DNA from: Thalassococcus sp. S3 | GTDB lineage: Bacteria > Pseudomonadota > Alphaproteobacteria > Rhodobacterales > Rhodobacteraceae | Direction: 5' to 3' | Assembly (NCBI RefSeq): GCF_004216475.1 | Contig: NZ_CP022306.1 | Span: 1 to 45,797 of the forward strand | Length of the DNA: 45,797 nucleotides | In this document: one piece after another, positions 15,919 to 24,738 of the stretch | Numbering within the stretch: the first letter of the stretch is position 1 | Layout: each line of letters opens with the position of its first letter | The notes under the pieces: generated by a model | Database searches by the model: none | The model's input: only the letters and a program-made list of their open reading frames with translations | Told to the model about the DNA's origin: nothing | Translations under genes and position numbers: made by a program

Positions 15919-17520
15919 ATGAACACTTTGAACAGACTATTGACCGGGGCCGCGGTAGGGCTTGCCATCGCGGTATCCTCGGTGACGATGACGGTGGCGG
16001 AAACGCCGCCGAACATGCTGGTGATCGCCAACCGGATCGACGACATCACGACGCTGGACCCGGCGGAGAGCTTTGAATTCGCAGGCTCGGACGTCAGCCG
16101 CAACGTGTATCAGAAGCTGATCAACTTCGATCCGATGAACCTGGATGCGGGATATCAGCCGGAGATCGCGGAAAGCTGGACGGTCAGCGACGACGGCCGC
16201 ACGATCACGTTCACCATTCGCGAGGGGCTGACCTTTCATTCCGGTAACCCTGTAACGGCGGAAGATGTGGAATTCTCGCTGCGCCGGGCGGTTATCCTGA
16301 ACAAGACACCGGCCTTCATCCTCACGCAGTTCGGCTTTACCGAGGAGAATGTCGAGGAAACCATCGTCGCCGAAGGCAACACGGTGCGCATCACCACCGA
16401 CAAGCCCTATGCGACCTCTTTCGTGCTGAACTGCCTGACCTCCACCATCGGCGGGATCGTCGATATGGAGACGGTGATGGCCAATGAGGTCGATGGCGAC
16501 ATGGGCAATGCCTGGCTGCGCACGAATTCCGCCGGATCGGGGGCCTACAGCCTGGTGAGCTGGCGCCCGAACGAAAGCGTGACCCTGCAGGCAAACCCCA
16601 ACTTCTATCTGGGCGCGCCGGCGATGGAGCGGGTGATCGTCCGCCACGTGCAGGAGAGCGCGTCGCAGCGTCTGCTGCTGGAGCGGGGCGATATCGACAT
16701 GGCGCGCAACCTCAACCCCGAGGATATCGCGGGCGCGCGGGAGGCCGAAGGCATCAAGATCCATGACGAGTTGCGTGGGCGGCTGATGTATCTGGCCTTC
16801 AACCAGAAGCACCCGGAACTGTCGAAGCCCGAAGTGCGACAGGCGATGAAATACCTGGTCGATTATCAGGGCATGCAGGACAGCTTCCTCAGCGGGCAAT
16901 ACACGATCCACCAGAATTTCCTGCCCAGGACGTTCCTGGGTGCCGTGGACGAGAACCCGTTCAGCCTGAACATCGAGAAAGCCAAGGAACTGCTGGCGGC
17001 CGCGGGTGTGCCGGAGGGGCTGACGATCGAGGCCGGCGTGCGCGAGGCGCAAGAGCGGATCGAGATCGCGCAGACCTTCCAGAACGCGCTGTCACAGGTG
17101 GGCATTCAGCTTGATATCACCGTCGGCACGGCCAAGCAGATCCTGGGCCGCTACCGCGCACGGGAGCTGGACGTTTACATCGGGGCCTGGGGACCGGACT
17201 ATCCGGATCCGCACACCAATGCGGGCACCTTCGCATATAACCCCGACAATTCGGACGAGGCCAATGCCACGGGCCTTCTGGCCTGGCGCAACAGCTGGGA
17301 CACTGGCGGGCTGACCGAGATGACGGATGCCGCGGTGGTCGAGAATGACACCGATGCTCGGGTGAAGATGTACGCGGATATCCAGTCGCAATTCCGCGAC
17401 ACGTCTCCTTTCGTGGTGATGTTCCAGAAGATCGAACAGGCCGCGATGCAGGAGAATATCCAGAACGTCAATCTGGGCGGCGCCACGACGGCGGTGACCT
17501 ATTGGGTGATCACCAAGTAA
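15919..17520 (+). CDS. ABC transporter peptide-binding protein (SBP family 5, DppA-like)
   Basis: This 533-residue periplasmic binding protein is of the oligopeptide/dipeptide class (cluster C). A signal peptide covers about the first 27 residues. The family signature falls around 80-105 (AESWTVSDDGRTITFTIREG). An AGGAGAGG ribosome site precedes the ATG. The dppB-like gene begins at the base after its stop codon. With the upstream M19 dipeptidase, dipeptides are the likely ligand, though cluster C also binds nickel chelates and glycosides. Confidence 0.9.
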   Translation: MNTLNRLLTGAAVGLAIAVSSVTMTVAETPPNMLVIANRIDDITTLDPAESFEFAGSDVSRNVYQKLINFDPMNLDAGYQPEIAESWTVSDDGRTITFTIREGLTFHSGNPVTAEDVEFSLRRAVILNKTPAFILTQFGFTEENVEETIVAEGNTVRITTDKPYATSFVLNCLTSTIGGIVDMETVMANEVDGDMGNAWLRTNSAGSGAYSLVSWRPNESVTLQANPNFYLGAPAMERVIVRHVQESASQRLLLERGDIDMARNLNPEDIAGAREAEGIKIHDELRGRLMYLAFNQKHPELSKPEVRQAMKYLVDYQGMQDSFLSGQYTIHQNFLPRTFLGAVDENPFSLNIEKAKELLAAAGVPEGLTIEAGVREAQERIEIAQTFQNALSQVGIQLDITVGTAKQILGRYRARELDVYIGAWGPDYPDPHTNAGTFAYNPDNSDEANATGLLAWRNSWDTGGLTEMTDAAVVENDTDARVKMYADIQSQFRDTSPFVVMFQKIEQAAMQENIQNVNLGGATTAVTYWVITK

Positions 17521-18579
17521 ATGGCGTTCGCTGACAAAACCGGGGAGGGGCGCGGCCGCGTGTCCCTTCCAAACTGGCTGCGCCGGACATTGGTCACGCT
17601 GGGTTCGATCGCGGTCACGATGCTGGGGCTTTTGTTCGTGACCTTCATCATCGGGCGGGTCATGCCCATCGACCCGGTTCTGGCCATCGTGGGCGAGAGG
17701 GCCAGCCAGGAGACCTATGATCAGGTCTATCGGGAACTGGGGCTGGATCAGCCGCTGCTGGTGCAATTTGCCTATTATCTCTGGGACGTGGTGCGCGGTG
17801 ATTTCGGCATGTCGCTGCTGAATGCTCGCCCGGTTGCCGAAGACATCGCCCGCGTCTTTCCCGCCACGCTGGAACTGGCCACGTTGGGCACCATCATCGG
17901 GGTCGTGCTGGGCGTGCCGCTGGGTGTGGTGGCCGCCGTCCGGCGCGGATCGTGGATCGACCAGATCGCGCGGGTCGTGGCGCTGGTGGGCTATTCGATG
18001 CCGATCTTCTGGCTGGGCCTGATGGGCCTTCTGGTCTTTTACGGCATCCTCGGCTGGGTCAGCGGACCCGGCAGGCTGGACATCTTCTATCAGGACATCG
18101 TGCCCACGCGCACGGGCATGATCCTGATCGACAGCGCGCTGGCGGGCAATTGGTCGGTCTTCGGCAATGCATTCAGCCACATCGTGCTGCCTGCTTCGCT
18201 GCTGGGATACTATTCACTGGCCTATATCAGCCGCATGACGCGGAGTTTCATGCTGGAACAGCTCTCCTCCGAATACGTCACCACGGCGCGGGTCAAGGGC
18301 CTGTCGGAGCGGGCCGTGATCTGGGGTCACGCCTTCAAGAACATCCGGGTGCAGCTTCTCACCGTGATCGTGCTGAGCTATGCCAACCTGCTGGAAGGGT
18401 CGGTGCTGACCGAGATCGTCTTTTCCTGGCCCGGTATCGGCAGCTACATCACCACGGCGCTTTTAAGCGCGGACATGAATGCCGTTCTGGGTGGAACGGT
18501 CGTGGTGGGGCTGATCTTCATCTGTCTGAATATCCTGTCGGATCTGCTCTACAGGGTTCTGGATCCGAGGTCGAAATGA
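17521..18579 (+). CDS. ABC transporter permease, DppB-like
   Basis: This 352-residue inner-membrane permease has about six hydrophobic spans. The N-terminal signature GRVMPIDPVLAIVGE corresponds to the GDP motif region of DppB. The EAA loop lies around TTARVKGLSERAVIWGHAFK. The ATG abuts the preceding stop with no gap. The stop overlaps the next permease start by four bases. Confidence 0.9.
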   Translation: MAFADKTGEGRGRVSLPNWLRRTLVTLGSIAVTMLGLLFVTFIIGRVMPIDPVLAIVGERASQETYDQVYRELGLDQPLLVQFAYYLWDVVRGDFGMSLLNARPVAEDIARVFPATLELATLGTIIGVVLGVPLGVVAAVRRGSWIDQIARVVALVGYSMPIFWLGLMGLLVFYGILGWVSGPGRLDIFYQDIVPTRTGMILIDSALAGNWSVFGNAFSHIVLPASLLGYYSLAYISRMTRSFMLEQLSSEYVTTARVKGLSERAVIWGHAFKNIRVQLLTVIVLSYANLLEGSVLTEIVFSWPGIGSYITTALLSADMNAVLGGTVVVGLIFICLNILSDLLYRVLDPRSK

Positions 18580-19493
18580 GCGAAACGATGACCTTGCGCG
18601 CGTGGCTTCTGACCGACGCGCCCACCTCGCGCCGCCATGCGCGGCTGGCGAGCCTCTACAAGGGGTGGCTGTCCTTCAGTTCCAACACGATGGCGATGCT
18701 GGGGCTTGGGATCATTGTGGCCCTGCTGCTGATCGCGGCCTTCGCGCCATGGCTGGCGCCGCATGATCCCTTCGCGCAGGACCTGACGAACCGGCTACAA
18801 CCCCTCGGCTCGCCGGGGCATGTGCTGGGCACCGACAGTCTGGGCCGCGATATCCTGAGCCGGCTGATCTATGGCAGCCGGATCACGCTTTACATCGTGG
18901 CGCTGGTGGCGCTGATCGCGCCCCTGGCGGGTCTGATCGTGGGCACGCTGGCGGGCTATGCGGGCGGCTGGGTCGATGCGGTGCTGATGCGGATCACCGA
19001 TATCTTCCTGGCCTTTCCGCGCCTCGTTCTGGCGCTGGCTTTCGTCGCGGCCCTTGGCGCGGGGATCGAGAATGCGGTGCTCGCCATCTCTCTCACCGCC
19101 TGGCCGCCCTATGCGCGGATTGCGCGGGCCGAGACGCTGACCATCCGCAGCTCGGACTATATCTCGGCGGTGCGGTTGCAGGGTGCGGGGCCGATCCGGA
19201 TCATCACCAAACATATCTGGCCGCTCTGCATCTCGTCACTGATCGTGCGGGTGACGCTGGACATGGCGGGCATCATCCTTGCCGCGGCGGGCCTTGGATT
19301 TCTGGGCCTTGGCGCGCAGCCACCCAGCCCGGAATGGGGGGCGATGATCTCCGAAGGGCGGCGGTTCATCCTCGATCACTGGTGGGTCGCGACGATGCCG
19401 GGGCTGGCCATCTTCACCGTGTCGCTGGCCTTCAACCTTCTGGGGGACGGGCTGCGCGATGTGTTGGATCCCAAGGATGGGGGCAATCAATGA
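18576..19493 (+). CDS. ABC transporter permease, DppC-like
   Basis: This 305-residue permease partners the DppB-like subunit. The N-terminal segment ends in a first span near residue 40. HVLGTDSLGRDILSRLIYG is the classic DppC signature, and the EAA loop appears as SAVRLQGAGPIRIITKHIWP. It starts at ATG 18576 inside an ATGA overlap and ends in another ATGA overlap with the ATPase gene. Confidence 0.9.
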   Translation: MSETMTLRAWLLTDAPTSRRHARLASLYKGWLSFSSNTMAMLGLGIIVALLLIAAFAPWLAPHDPFAQDLTNRLQPLGSPGHVLGTDSLGRDILSRLIYGSRITLYIVALVALIAPLAGLIVGTLAGYAGGWVDAVLMRITDIFLAFPRLVLALAFVAALGAGIENAVLAISLTAWPPYARIARAETLTIRSSDYISAVRLQGAGPIRIITKHIWPLCISSLIVRVTLDMAGIILAAAGLGFLGLGAQPPSPEWGAMISEGRRFILDHWWVATMPGLAIFTVSLAFNLLGDGLRDVLDPKDGGNQ

Positions 19494-20347
19494 GCCTTCT
19501 GGATGTCGAGAACCTGTGGGTGAAATTCCCCACCCGCCAGGGCCTTTTCGAGGCTGTGCGCGGCGTCACCTTCTCTCTGGGCAAGGAGAGGCTGGGGATC
19601 GTGGGCGAAAGCGGGTCGGGCAAGTCCATGACCGGCCGCGCGATCCTGCGGCTGATCCGCAAGCCGGGTATCGTAGAGGCTGACCGCATCGCACTGGAAG
19701 GCACCGATCTGATGGGCCTGAGCGAGGTGCAGATGCGCGGCGTGCGGGGCCAGAAGATTTCCATGGTGATGCAGGATCCCAAATTCTCGCTGAACCCCGT
19801 TGTGCGCGTCGGCGATCAGATCATTGAGGCTTATCAGCAGCACAACCGCGTGTCGAAGACCGAGGCCCGCACCAAGGCGCTGGAGATGCTGGAGGCGGTG
19901 TCGATCCGCGATGCCGACCGCGTGATGCGGGCTTATCCGCACGAAGTGTCGGGCGGGATGGGCCAGCGGATCATGATCGCGATGATGCTGATCCCCGACC
20001 CGCAGATCCTGATCGCGGACGAGCCGACCTCGGCCCTTGACGTGTCGGTGCAGCGGCAGGTGCTGGGCATTATGGACCGGCTGGTCAAGGATCGCGGCAT
20101 GGGCCTGATTTTTATCAGCCACGACCTGAACCTTGTCGCCGAGTTCTGCGACCGGGTGCTGATCATGTATGCGGGCCGGATCGTGGAGACCTGCGACGCC
20201 GACAAGCTGCACGCCGCACAGCACCCCTATACGCAAGGCCTGCTCAACTCGCTGCCCCGCCTCGACCGGCCCAGCGGGCGGTTGGAGGTGCTGGACCGCG
20301 ATCCGGCCTGGGCGGACGGGCCAAGCGTTTCGGGGCGTGCATCATGA
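19490..20347 (+). CDS. ABC transporter ATP-binding protein, DppD-like
   Basis: This 285-residue ATPase has Walker A GESGSGKS (39-46), the ABC signature SGGMGQR, Walker B LIADEP and the switch histidine in ISHDLN. The C-terminal tail with HPYTQGLLNSLPRLD is the oligopeptide-transporter extension typical of DppD/OppD. It forms a heterodimer with the next gene product to energise peptide uptake. It is coupled at both ends by ATGA overlaps. Confidence 0.92.
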   Translation: MSLLDVENLWVKFPTRQGLFEAVRGVTFSLGKERLGIVGESGSGKSMTGRAILRLIRKPGIVEADRIALEGTDLMGLSEVQMRGVRGQKISMVMQDPKFSLNPVVRVGDQIIEAYQQHNRVSKTEARTKALEMLEAVSIRDADRVMRAYPHEVSGGMGQRIMIAMMLIPDPQILIADEPTSALDVSVQRQVLGIMDRLVKDRGMGLIFISHDLNLVAEFCDRVLIMYAGRIVETCDADKLHAAQHPYTQGLLNSLPRLDRPSGRLEVLDRDPAWADGPSVSGRAS

Positions 20348-21093
20348 TCGACATTTCAGGTCTGAATGTCTGGTTCGGCGAAGGACGGGACCGTGTCGAT
20401 GCGGTGCGCGGTGCCAGCTTTCACGTGGAAAAGGGCGAAAGCTTTGGCCTCGTGGGCGAGAGCGGGTCGGGCAAATCGACGATCCTGCGCGCGATCACGG
20501 GACTGGCGCCGACCTGGTCGGGGCAGATCACGGTGGCGGGCCAGCCGCTGAAAGGTGGGGCGCGGGATCGCGCGTTCTACAAACACGTGCAGATGGTGTT
20601 TCAGGATCCCTATGCCTCGCTTCATCCACGCCATTCTGTCGATCAGGTTTTGGGCGAGACGTTGCAGCTTCACGGCTTCCGCGACATCGATGCGCGGGTG
20701 CGCCAGTTGCTGGAGGATGTGGGCCTCGGCGGGCGGTTCCGCTTTCGCTATCCCCACCAGCTTTCCGGAGGTCAGCGGCAGCGTGTGGCCATTGCCCGGG
20801 CGCTGGCGGGAGAGCCGGATATCCTGCTGCTCGACGAACCAACCTCGGCGCTGGATGTATCGGTGCAGGCCGAGATCCTGAACCTGCTGACCGATCTGCG
20901 CGCTCAAAGGGGGCTGACCTACCTTATGGTCTCCCACGATTTGCCGGTCATCGGCCATATGTGCGAACGCCTGGCGGTGATGAAAGAGGGCGAAATCGTC
21001 GAAATCATGGGCGTCGGCGACCTGCGCGCGCTGCAGGCCTCCCATCCTTATGCCCAATCTCTGGTGAAAGCCTCGGTCGCGCCCTTGTCCTGA
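20344..21093 (+). CDS. ABC transporter ATP-binding protein, DppF-like
   Basis: This 249-residue ATPase has Walker A GESGSGKS (38-45), signature LSGGQRQR, Walker B LLLDEP and switch HD (VSHDLP). It is shorter than usual DppF (about 300 or more residues), because the C-terminal extension stops soon after ASHPYAQSLVKA. It ends the operon, and its stop codon sits in the loop of a strong hairpin. Confidence 0.9.
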   Translation: MIDISGLNVWFGEGRDRVDAVRGASFHVEKGESFGLVGESGSGKSTILRAITGLAPTWSGQITVAGQPLKGGARDRAFYKHVQMVFQDPYASLHPRHSVDQVLGETLQLHGFRDIDARVRQLLEDVGLGGRFRFRYPHQLSGGQRQRVAIARALAGEPDILLLDEPTSALDVSVQAEILNLLTDLRAQRGLTYLMVSHDLPVIGHMCERLAVMKEGEIVEIMGVGDLRALQASHPYAQSLVKASVAPLS

Positions 21094-21105
21094 GCGGGAC
21101 AAGGG
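21082..21105 (+). terminator. Stem-loop at the end of the peptide importer operon
   Basis: CCCTTGTCC (21082-21090) pairs perfectly with GGACAAGGG (21097-21105); the dppF-like stop codon lies in the 6-base loop. No U tract follows, so it is more likely a 3'-end stabiliser or Rho-associated end than a classical intrinsic terminator. Confidence 0.5.
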
Positions 21106-21197
21106 GCGGCCCGTATGCGATATGTGGCGATCAGATCGCTTAACATCCGCCGGGAAATCCGACTTGGGAAAGGCAAGGGGTTTCGAAGGCCGGACAG

Positions 21198-21749
21198 CTA
21201 GAGCATTCGCTTCAGGAGCCCGTCCTTCTTCACGAGCTGATGACGCAGCACCAACCCAATATGTCCGACCATCGCAGCCAAAAGGACCCACCCGGCGCCG
21301 ATATGCGCCCATTTCGCGATATCGCGCAGTGTATCGTCCTTGGTCAAAGGCCGTGGCATTTCCCAAACGCCAAACAGGTTCACCCCGTAATGGCCCCACA
21401 TCACGTAAAGCCAGCCGGTCACAGGCATGACAAACATCGCGAGGTAGAAAACCTGCTCCACACGGTGGATGAAGGTTTGCTCACCCTTCGAAAGCGTAGG
21501 GGCCCAGGGAGGCAGGTGACCGAGCTGGCGGTTGATGATGCGGAGAATGGCCACAAACAGCGCGATCAAACCAAGCGATTTGTGCCAGTTGTAGTAGTCA
21601 TTCGTGCTGATGCCCGCGAAGCTCGAATTGAAGCCGATGCTTGTCATGATGTTGCCGCCAACGAACTGGAGCGCGAACAGGATCACGATCAGCCAGTGAA
21701 AGACCTTCGTAAGCGTGCCGTAGCCGTGCTTGGAATTTGTGAGTGCCAT
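21198..21749 (-). CDS. Cytochrome b561 family membrane protein
   Basis: This 183-residue, four-helix di-heme b-type cytochrome carries candidate heme histidines in KVFHWLIV, YYNWHKSLG, TFIHRVEQ and the final VGHIGLVLRH segment. Members pass electrons from quinol to periplasmic acceptors or scavenge superoxide; the partner here is not evident. The start MALTNSKHG at 21749 is preferred because the upstream in-frame codons do not look like part of the domain. It is a single gene convergent with the peptide operon. Confidence 0.88.
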   Translation of the reverse strand: MALTNSKHGYGTLTKVFHWLIVILFALQFVGGNIMTSIGFNSSFAGISTNDYYNWHKSLGLIALFVAILRIINRQLGHLPPWAPTLSKGEQTFIHRVEQVFYLAMFVMPVTGWLYVMWGHYGVNLFGVWEMPRPLTKDDTLRDIAKWAHIGAGWVLLAAMVGHIGLVLRHQLVKKDGLLKRML

Positions 21750-22108
21750 GGTGTGAAGTCTCGTTCCATTTCGCCGAATGTGGTCCATCGGCCAGCAAAA
21801 ATCTAGCGACTACGACGGTCATAAGGCACTGCAATCCGAAGACGGATCAGTTCGTTTGCGATGACGAGTCAAGTTGCCTCGCTTCGCGATCCGCCATGTG
21901 ATGAAATCACTGGGTTCAACACCTGATTTCTAAGACTGTTGGGGTCCGACAGCAGACCTTCACACCACCTTGGGCGAAAAGGTAAGCTGCGGGAGGAAGC
22001 GCCATTTTGCTGCGCTTTCGCCAAGGTCCGCAAAGCGCAAGAAACGGGTCGATTGGTTGGCATGTATCAGCAAGGAAAGTGTCCATTGCGTAACGCATCG
22101 GACACAAC
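21750..22108. other. Intergenic region between cytochrome b561 and MFS gene
   Basis: No convincing gene is seen in these 359 bases, which are less GC-rich than the operons around them. They must hold the divergent promoters. Short open frames here show no domain. A 12-bp near-perfect inverted repeat (21967-21979 and 22016-22027) is listed separately. Confidence 0.5.
21967..22027. repeat. Inverted repeat in the b561-MFS spacer
   Basis: ACCTTGGGCGAAA (21967-21979) and TTTCGCCAAGGT (22016-22027) are inverted copies differing by one inserted G and separated by 36 bases. It could be an RNA hairpin, an operator pair, or the remnant ends of a tiny element. No target-site duplication was identified. 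Confidence 0.4.
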
Positions 22109-23341
22109 ATGCAGCCAGGCCAAAACCACAAGCTTAGTCAAAACTTCAATCGCCTTGCGTGGTCCAATCTGTTCGCTCAATCGGCCGAACAGATTGCTTT
22201 AGCCGCTGCCCCGCTCGTCGCTGTTCTGCTCCTCGGTGCAACGGCGTCTCAGGTTGGTTGGCTTCAGTTCGCTCTGACCTTGCCGTTTCTCGTTGTGGCG
22301 GTTCCAGCAGGACTGATAGCGGATCGAATCCCGCGCCAAAGATTGATGGCTTATGCCGAGAGCGTGAGGGCAATTTCACTGGTGGCAATCGTTGCTCTTT
22401 TAGCGACCGATCAACTCAACTTGCCAGTTCTGGCATTGCTGGGGCTCATTGGCGTCTGCGGAACGGTAGTGTTCACAGTAGCGGCCCCGGCCTTGGTGCC
22501 ATCGCTTGTTCCAAGCGCTCTGTTCGGGCGGGCGAACGCCAGGCTAGAGCTTGCGGGGACGTCGGCCTTCGTTGCTGGCCCAGCAATCGGGGGTGCGCTG
22601 GTGGGTTGGACCGGTGCGCCAGCGGCGTTCGGGCTTGCAACCTGCCTGTCCATCTGGGCGACGTTTCTGCTGGTGCGCGTCAGCGAACCCGAGCGGGAGC
22701 CCGTGATAGGTCGCCGCCCGATCCGGGACATCGTGGAGGGCGCGGCGTTTGTCTTCGGGAATGAGCTACTTGCGCCGGTTTTCATTACTCAGTTCATCTT
22801 CAATGCGGCGTTCTTCGCACTGATGGCTGTCTTCGTGCCCCATGCAGTTCAGAACCTCGGCCTCTCTGCGACGGAAACGGGCGTCGTCATGAGTTTTCTG
22901 GGTGTCGGAATGCTCTGCGGCGCGTTCATTGCTCCGAGGGTCCTGTCAGCGATCCGATTTGGTCACGTGATCTCAGTCGGTCCGGTCTGTGGGTTTGTCG
23001 CTTCGTTGCTCATGGTTGCGACGATCTGGATGCCGTCCTTCTCGATCGCAGCCATTGGCTTCTTTCTGCTTGGTATCGGGCCGACGTTGTGGGTGATCAG
23101 CACCAACACCTTGCGTCAGTCCATCACGCCCGACGCGCTTCTTGGCAGGGTCTCAGCCATCAATGTCATGGCGCGCGGGGCGCGGCCCATCGGCGCTGGC
23201 ATCGCCGCCGTGACGGCAGGTGCCTTCGGTCTTGAAGCCTGCCTCTTCTTAGCTGCATTTGGCTTTGGCGCACAAGCGATCACAATCCTCTCGTCACCGA
23301 CGACCTCTCTATCATCGCAACCGGTCAAATCTGCTGCCTAG
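22109..23341 (+). CDS. MFS transporter, enterobactin-exporter (EntS/MFS_3) type
   Basis: This 410-residue protein has about 12 membrane spans. The family A-loop appears as GLIADRIPRQRLM near residues 68-80, and its second-half counterpart falls around the RVLSAIRFG loop. Relatives export small molecules or drugs; the substrate cannot be read from sequence. Base use is noticeably less GC-biased than in adjacent operons, which suggests separate acquisition. It appears to be monocistronic. Confidence 0.82.
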   Translation: MQPGQNHKLSQNFNRLAWSNLFAQSAEQIALAAAPLVAVLLLGATASQVGWLQFALTLPFLVVAVPAGLIADRIPRQRLMAYAESVRAISLVAIVALLATDQLNLPVLALLGLIGVCGTVVFTVAAPALVPSLVPSALFGRANARLELAGTSAFVAGPAIGGALVGWTGAPAAFGLATCLSIWATFLLVRVSEPEREPVIGRRPIRDIVEGAAFVFGNELLAPVFITQFIFNAAFFALMAVFVPHAVQNLGLSATETGVVMSFLGVGMLCGAFIAPRVLSAIRFGHVISVGPVCGFVASLLMVATIWMPSFSIAAIGFFLLGIGPTLWVISTNTLRQSITPDALLGRVSAINVMARGARPIGAGIAAVTAGAFGLEACLFLAAFGFGAQAITILSSPTTSLSSQPVKSAA

Positions 23342-23796
23342 GTGTCAAAGCCGACATTCGCGCGCACCGCAGCATTTGTCGCTTTGGGCTCTTCGGACAC
23401 CTTCGCCGCGCAGATTGCCAATGAACGCTTTCACTCACCGCGCGGCGCAACACGCCTTATTGCTGCGGCACTTCGCCTTTCGTCAAGTCACGGATTTTTC
23501 ACATATCGGACTGACGCAAGAAACCCGGTTCAAAAAAATTGCCCGAACATCGGGGGCAGGGTGTCATGACCTTGGTCAGAACAGCAACACGGGTCCCGAA
23601 AATAGAAGTCTCATCCCAAGGGGGCTTCTAGCGGCGTTCAGTCTGCACTACCCCTTCAGCCATAAGGATAATTATGTAAAAAAATGTCTACCTGATCACA
23701 CGAAAACAAAGGCAAAAGGCCCCAGCCCCCACCTTTGTCGTTCTGATCCGACAGCTCGCGCGCCTTGTCAGAGCAGGTCTTCGTGTCGTTCGCGGC
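23342..23796. other. Intergenic region after the MFS gene
   Basis: No supported gene is seen in these 455 bases. A 75-codon frame opens at GTG 23342 with no ribosome site or recognisable domain and is not called. A weak hairpin for the minus-strand operon end can be drawn at 23715-23736 (AAAGG/CCTTT, then a T-rich run on the minus strand). Composition is AT-richer than the flanking catabolic operons. Confidence 0.5.
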
Positions 23797-24738
23797 TCAT
23801 GCGTTCAACGCCGCACATTCCGGCACCGGTGTGCGCACCCGACCACTGTCGAGGTGGTCGAGCAGGTTATCGACCACCAACGCCCCCATCGCGGCGCGCG
23901 TTTCATGCGTTGCGCTGCCGACATGTGGCAGAAGGATGACGTTCGACATGTCAAACAAGGCTTCAGGCACCCGTGGCTCATCCTCAAAAACGTCGAGCCC
24001 GGCCCAACCGAGCCGGCCCTCCTGCAATGCTGCGACCAGGGCGGTTTCATCGACGACAGAACCGCGGGAGACGTTGATCAGCGTGCCCTCGGGACCAAGA
24101 GCGTCAATCACCGCCCGATTGACCAGATGGCGCGTGGAGGCCCCGCCCGGTGTGATGCAGATCAGGACATCCACATCGCGGGCCATCTCTTCGAGATCGC
24201 CATAGTACCGGTAAGGCTCATCCTTCCGGCTGCGCGTGTGATAGGAGATGTCGGCGTCGAAGGCCCGCAGCTTTTCGGCAATGGCGAGCCCAATCCGACC
24301 CAGCCCGAGAATGCCAACCTTTCGCCCGTCGGGACTGCGGGACAGGGGGGCGTTGCCGTCGCTTTCCCATGTCCCGGCCCGGACATAGGCATCGTCCATC
24401 AGCAGATTGCGATAGAGCGCGAGCATCAGCATCACCGCAGTCGTCGCAACCTCGGCATTCAGCACGTCCGGCGTGTGGCTGACCAGGATACCGCGCGCCA
24501 GGCAGGCATCGGTGTCGATCGCATCATAGCCGACGCCATAGCAGCTGACCATTTTCAGGTTCGGCAGGGCATCCATCACCGCGGCCGGCACCCCGTCATG
24601 TCCGTTGGTGGCAACATGCGTGATCGCCTCGCCTTGGGTGGCAAGGTCGGTTTCGGCCAAGCGGTGAATGGTGAAACGCTTCTCCATCCGTGCGAGCATC
24701 GCGTCGGTGGCGCCTCCGATCAGCAGCAGATCAGGCAT
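23797..24738 (-). CDS. D-isomer-specific 2-hydroxyacid dehydrogenase
   Basis: This 313-residue protein is of the glyoxylate/hydroxypyruvate reductase type. The NAD(P) motif GLGRIG is at 145-150 and the catalytic triad R235 (NVSRGS), E264 (FEDEP) and H282 (LPHVGS) is complete. It reduces 2-oxo acids to D-2-hydroxyacids or the reverse. As last gene of the dehydratase-SDR-hydrolase operon, it could reduce a C2/C3 oxo acid formed downstream of the hydrolase, or oxidise the entering acid. It overlaps the hydrolase gene by 8 bases. Confidence 0.9.
   Translation of the reverse strand: MPDLLLIGGATDAMLARMEKRFTIHRLAETDLATQGEAITHVATNGHDGVPAAVMDALPNLKMVSCYGVGYDAIDTDACLARGILVSHTPDVLNAEVATTAVMLMLALYRNLLMDDAYVRAGTWESDGNAPLSRSPDGRKVGILGLGRIGLAIAEKLRAFDADISYHTRSRKDEPYRYYGDLEEMARDVDVLICITPGGASTRHLVNRAVIDALGPEGTLINVSRGSVVDETALVAALQEGRLGWAGLDVFEDEPRVPEALFDMSNVILLPHVGSATHETRAAMGALVVDNLLDHLDSGRVRTPVPECAALNA

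Noticed and set aside
23342..23569. 75-codon frame directly after the MFS gene
   Set aside because: It starts at GTG next to the preceding stop, lacks a ribosome site and any recognisable fold, and lies in AT-richer spacer DNA.
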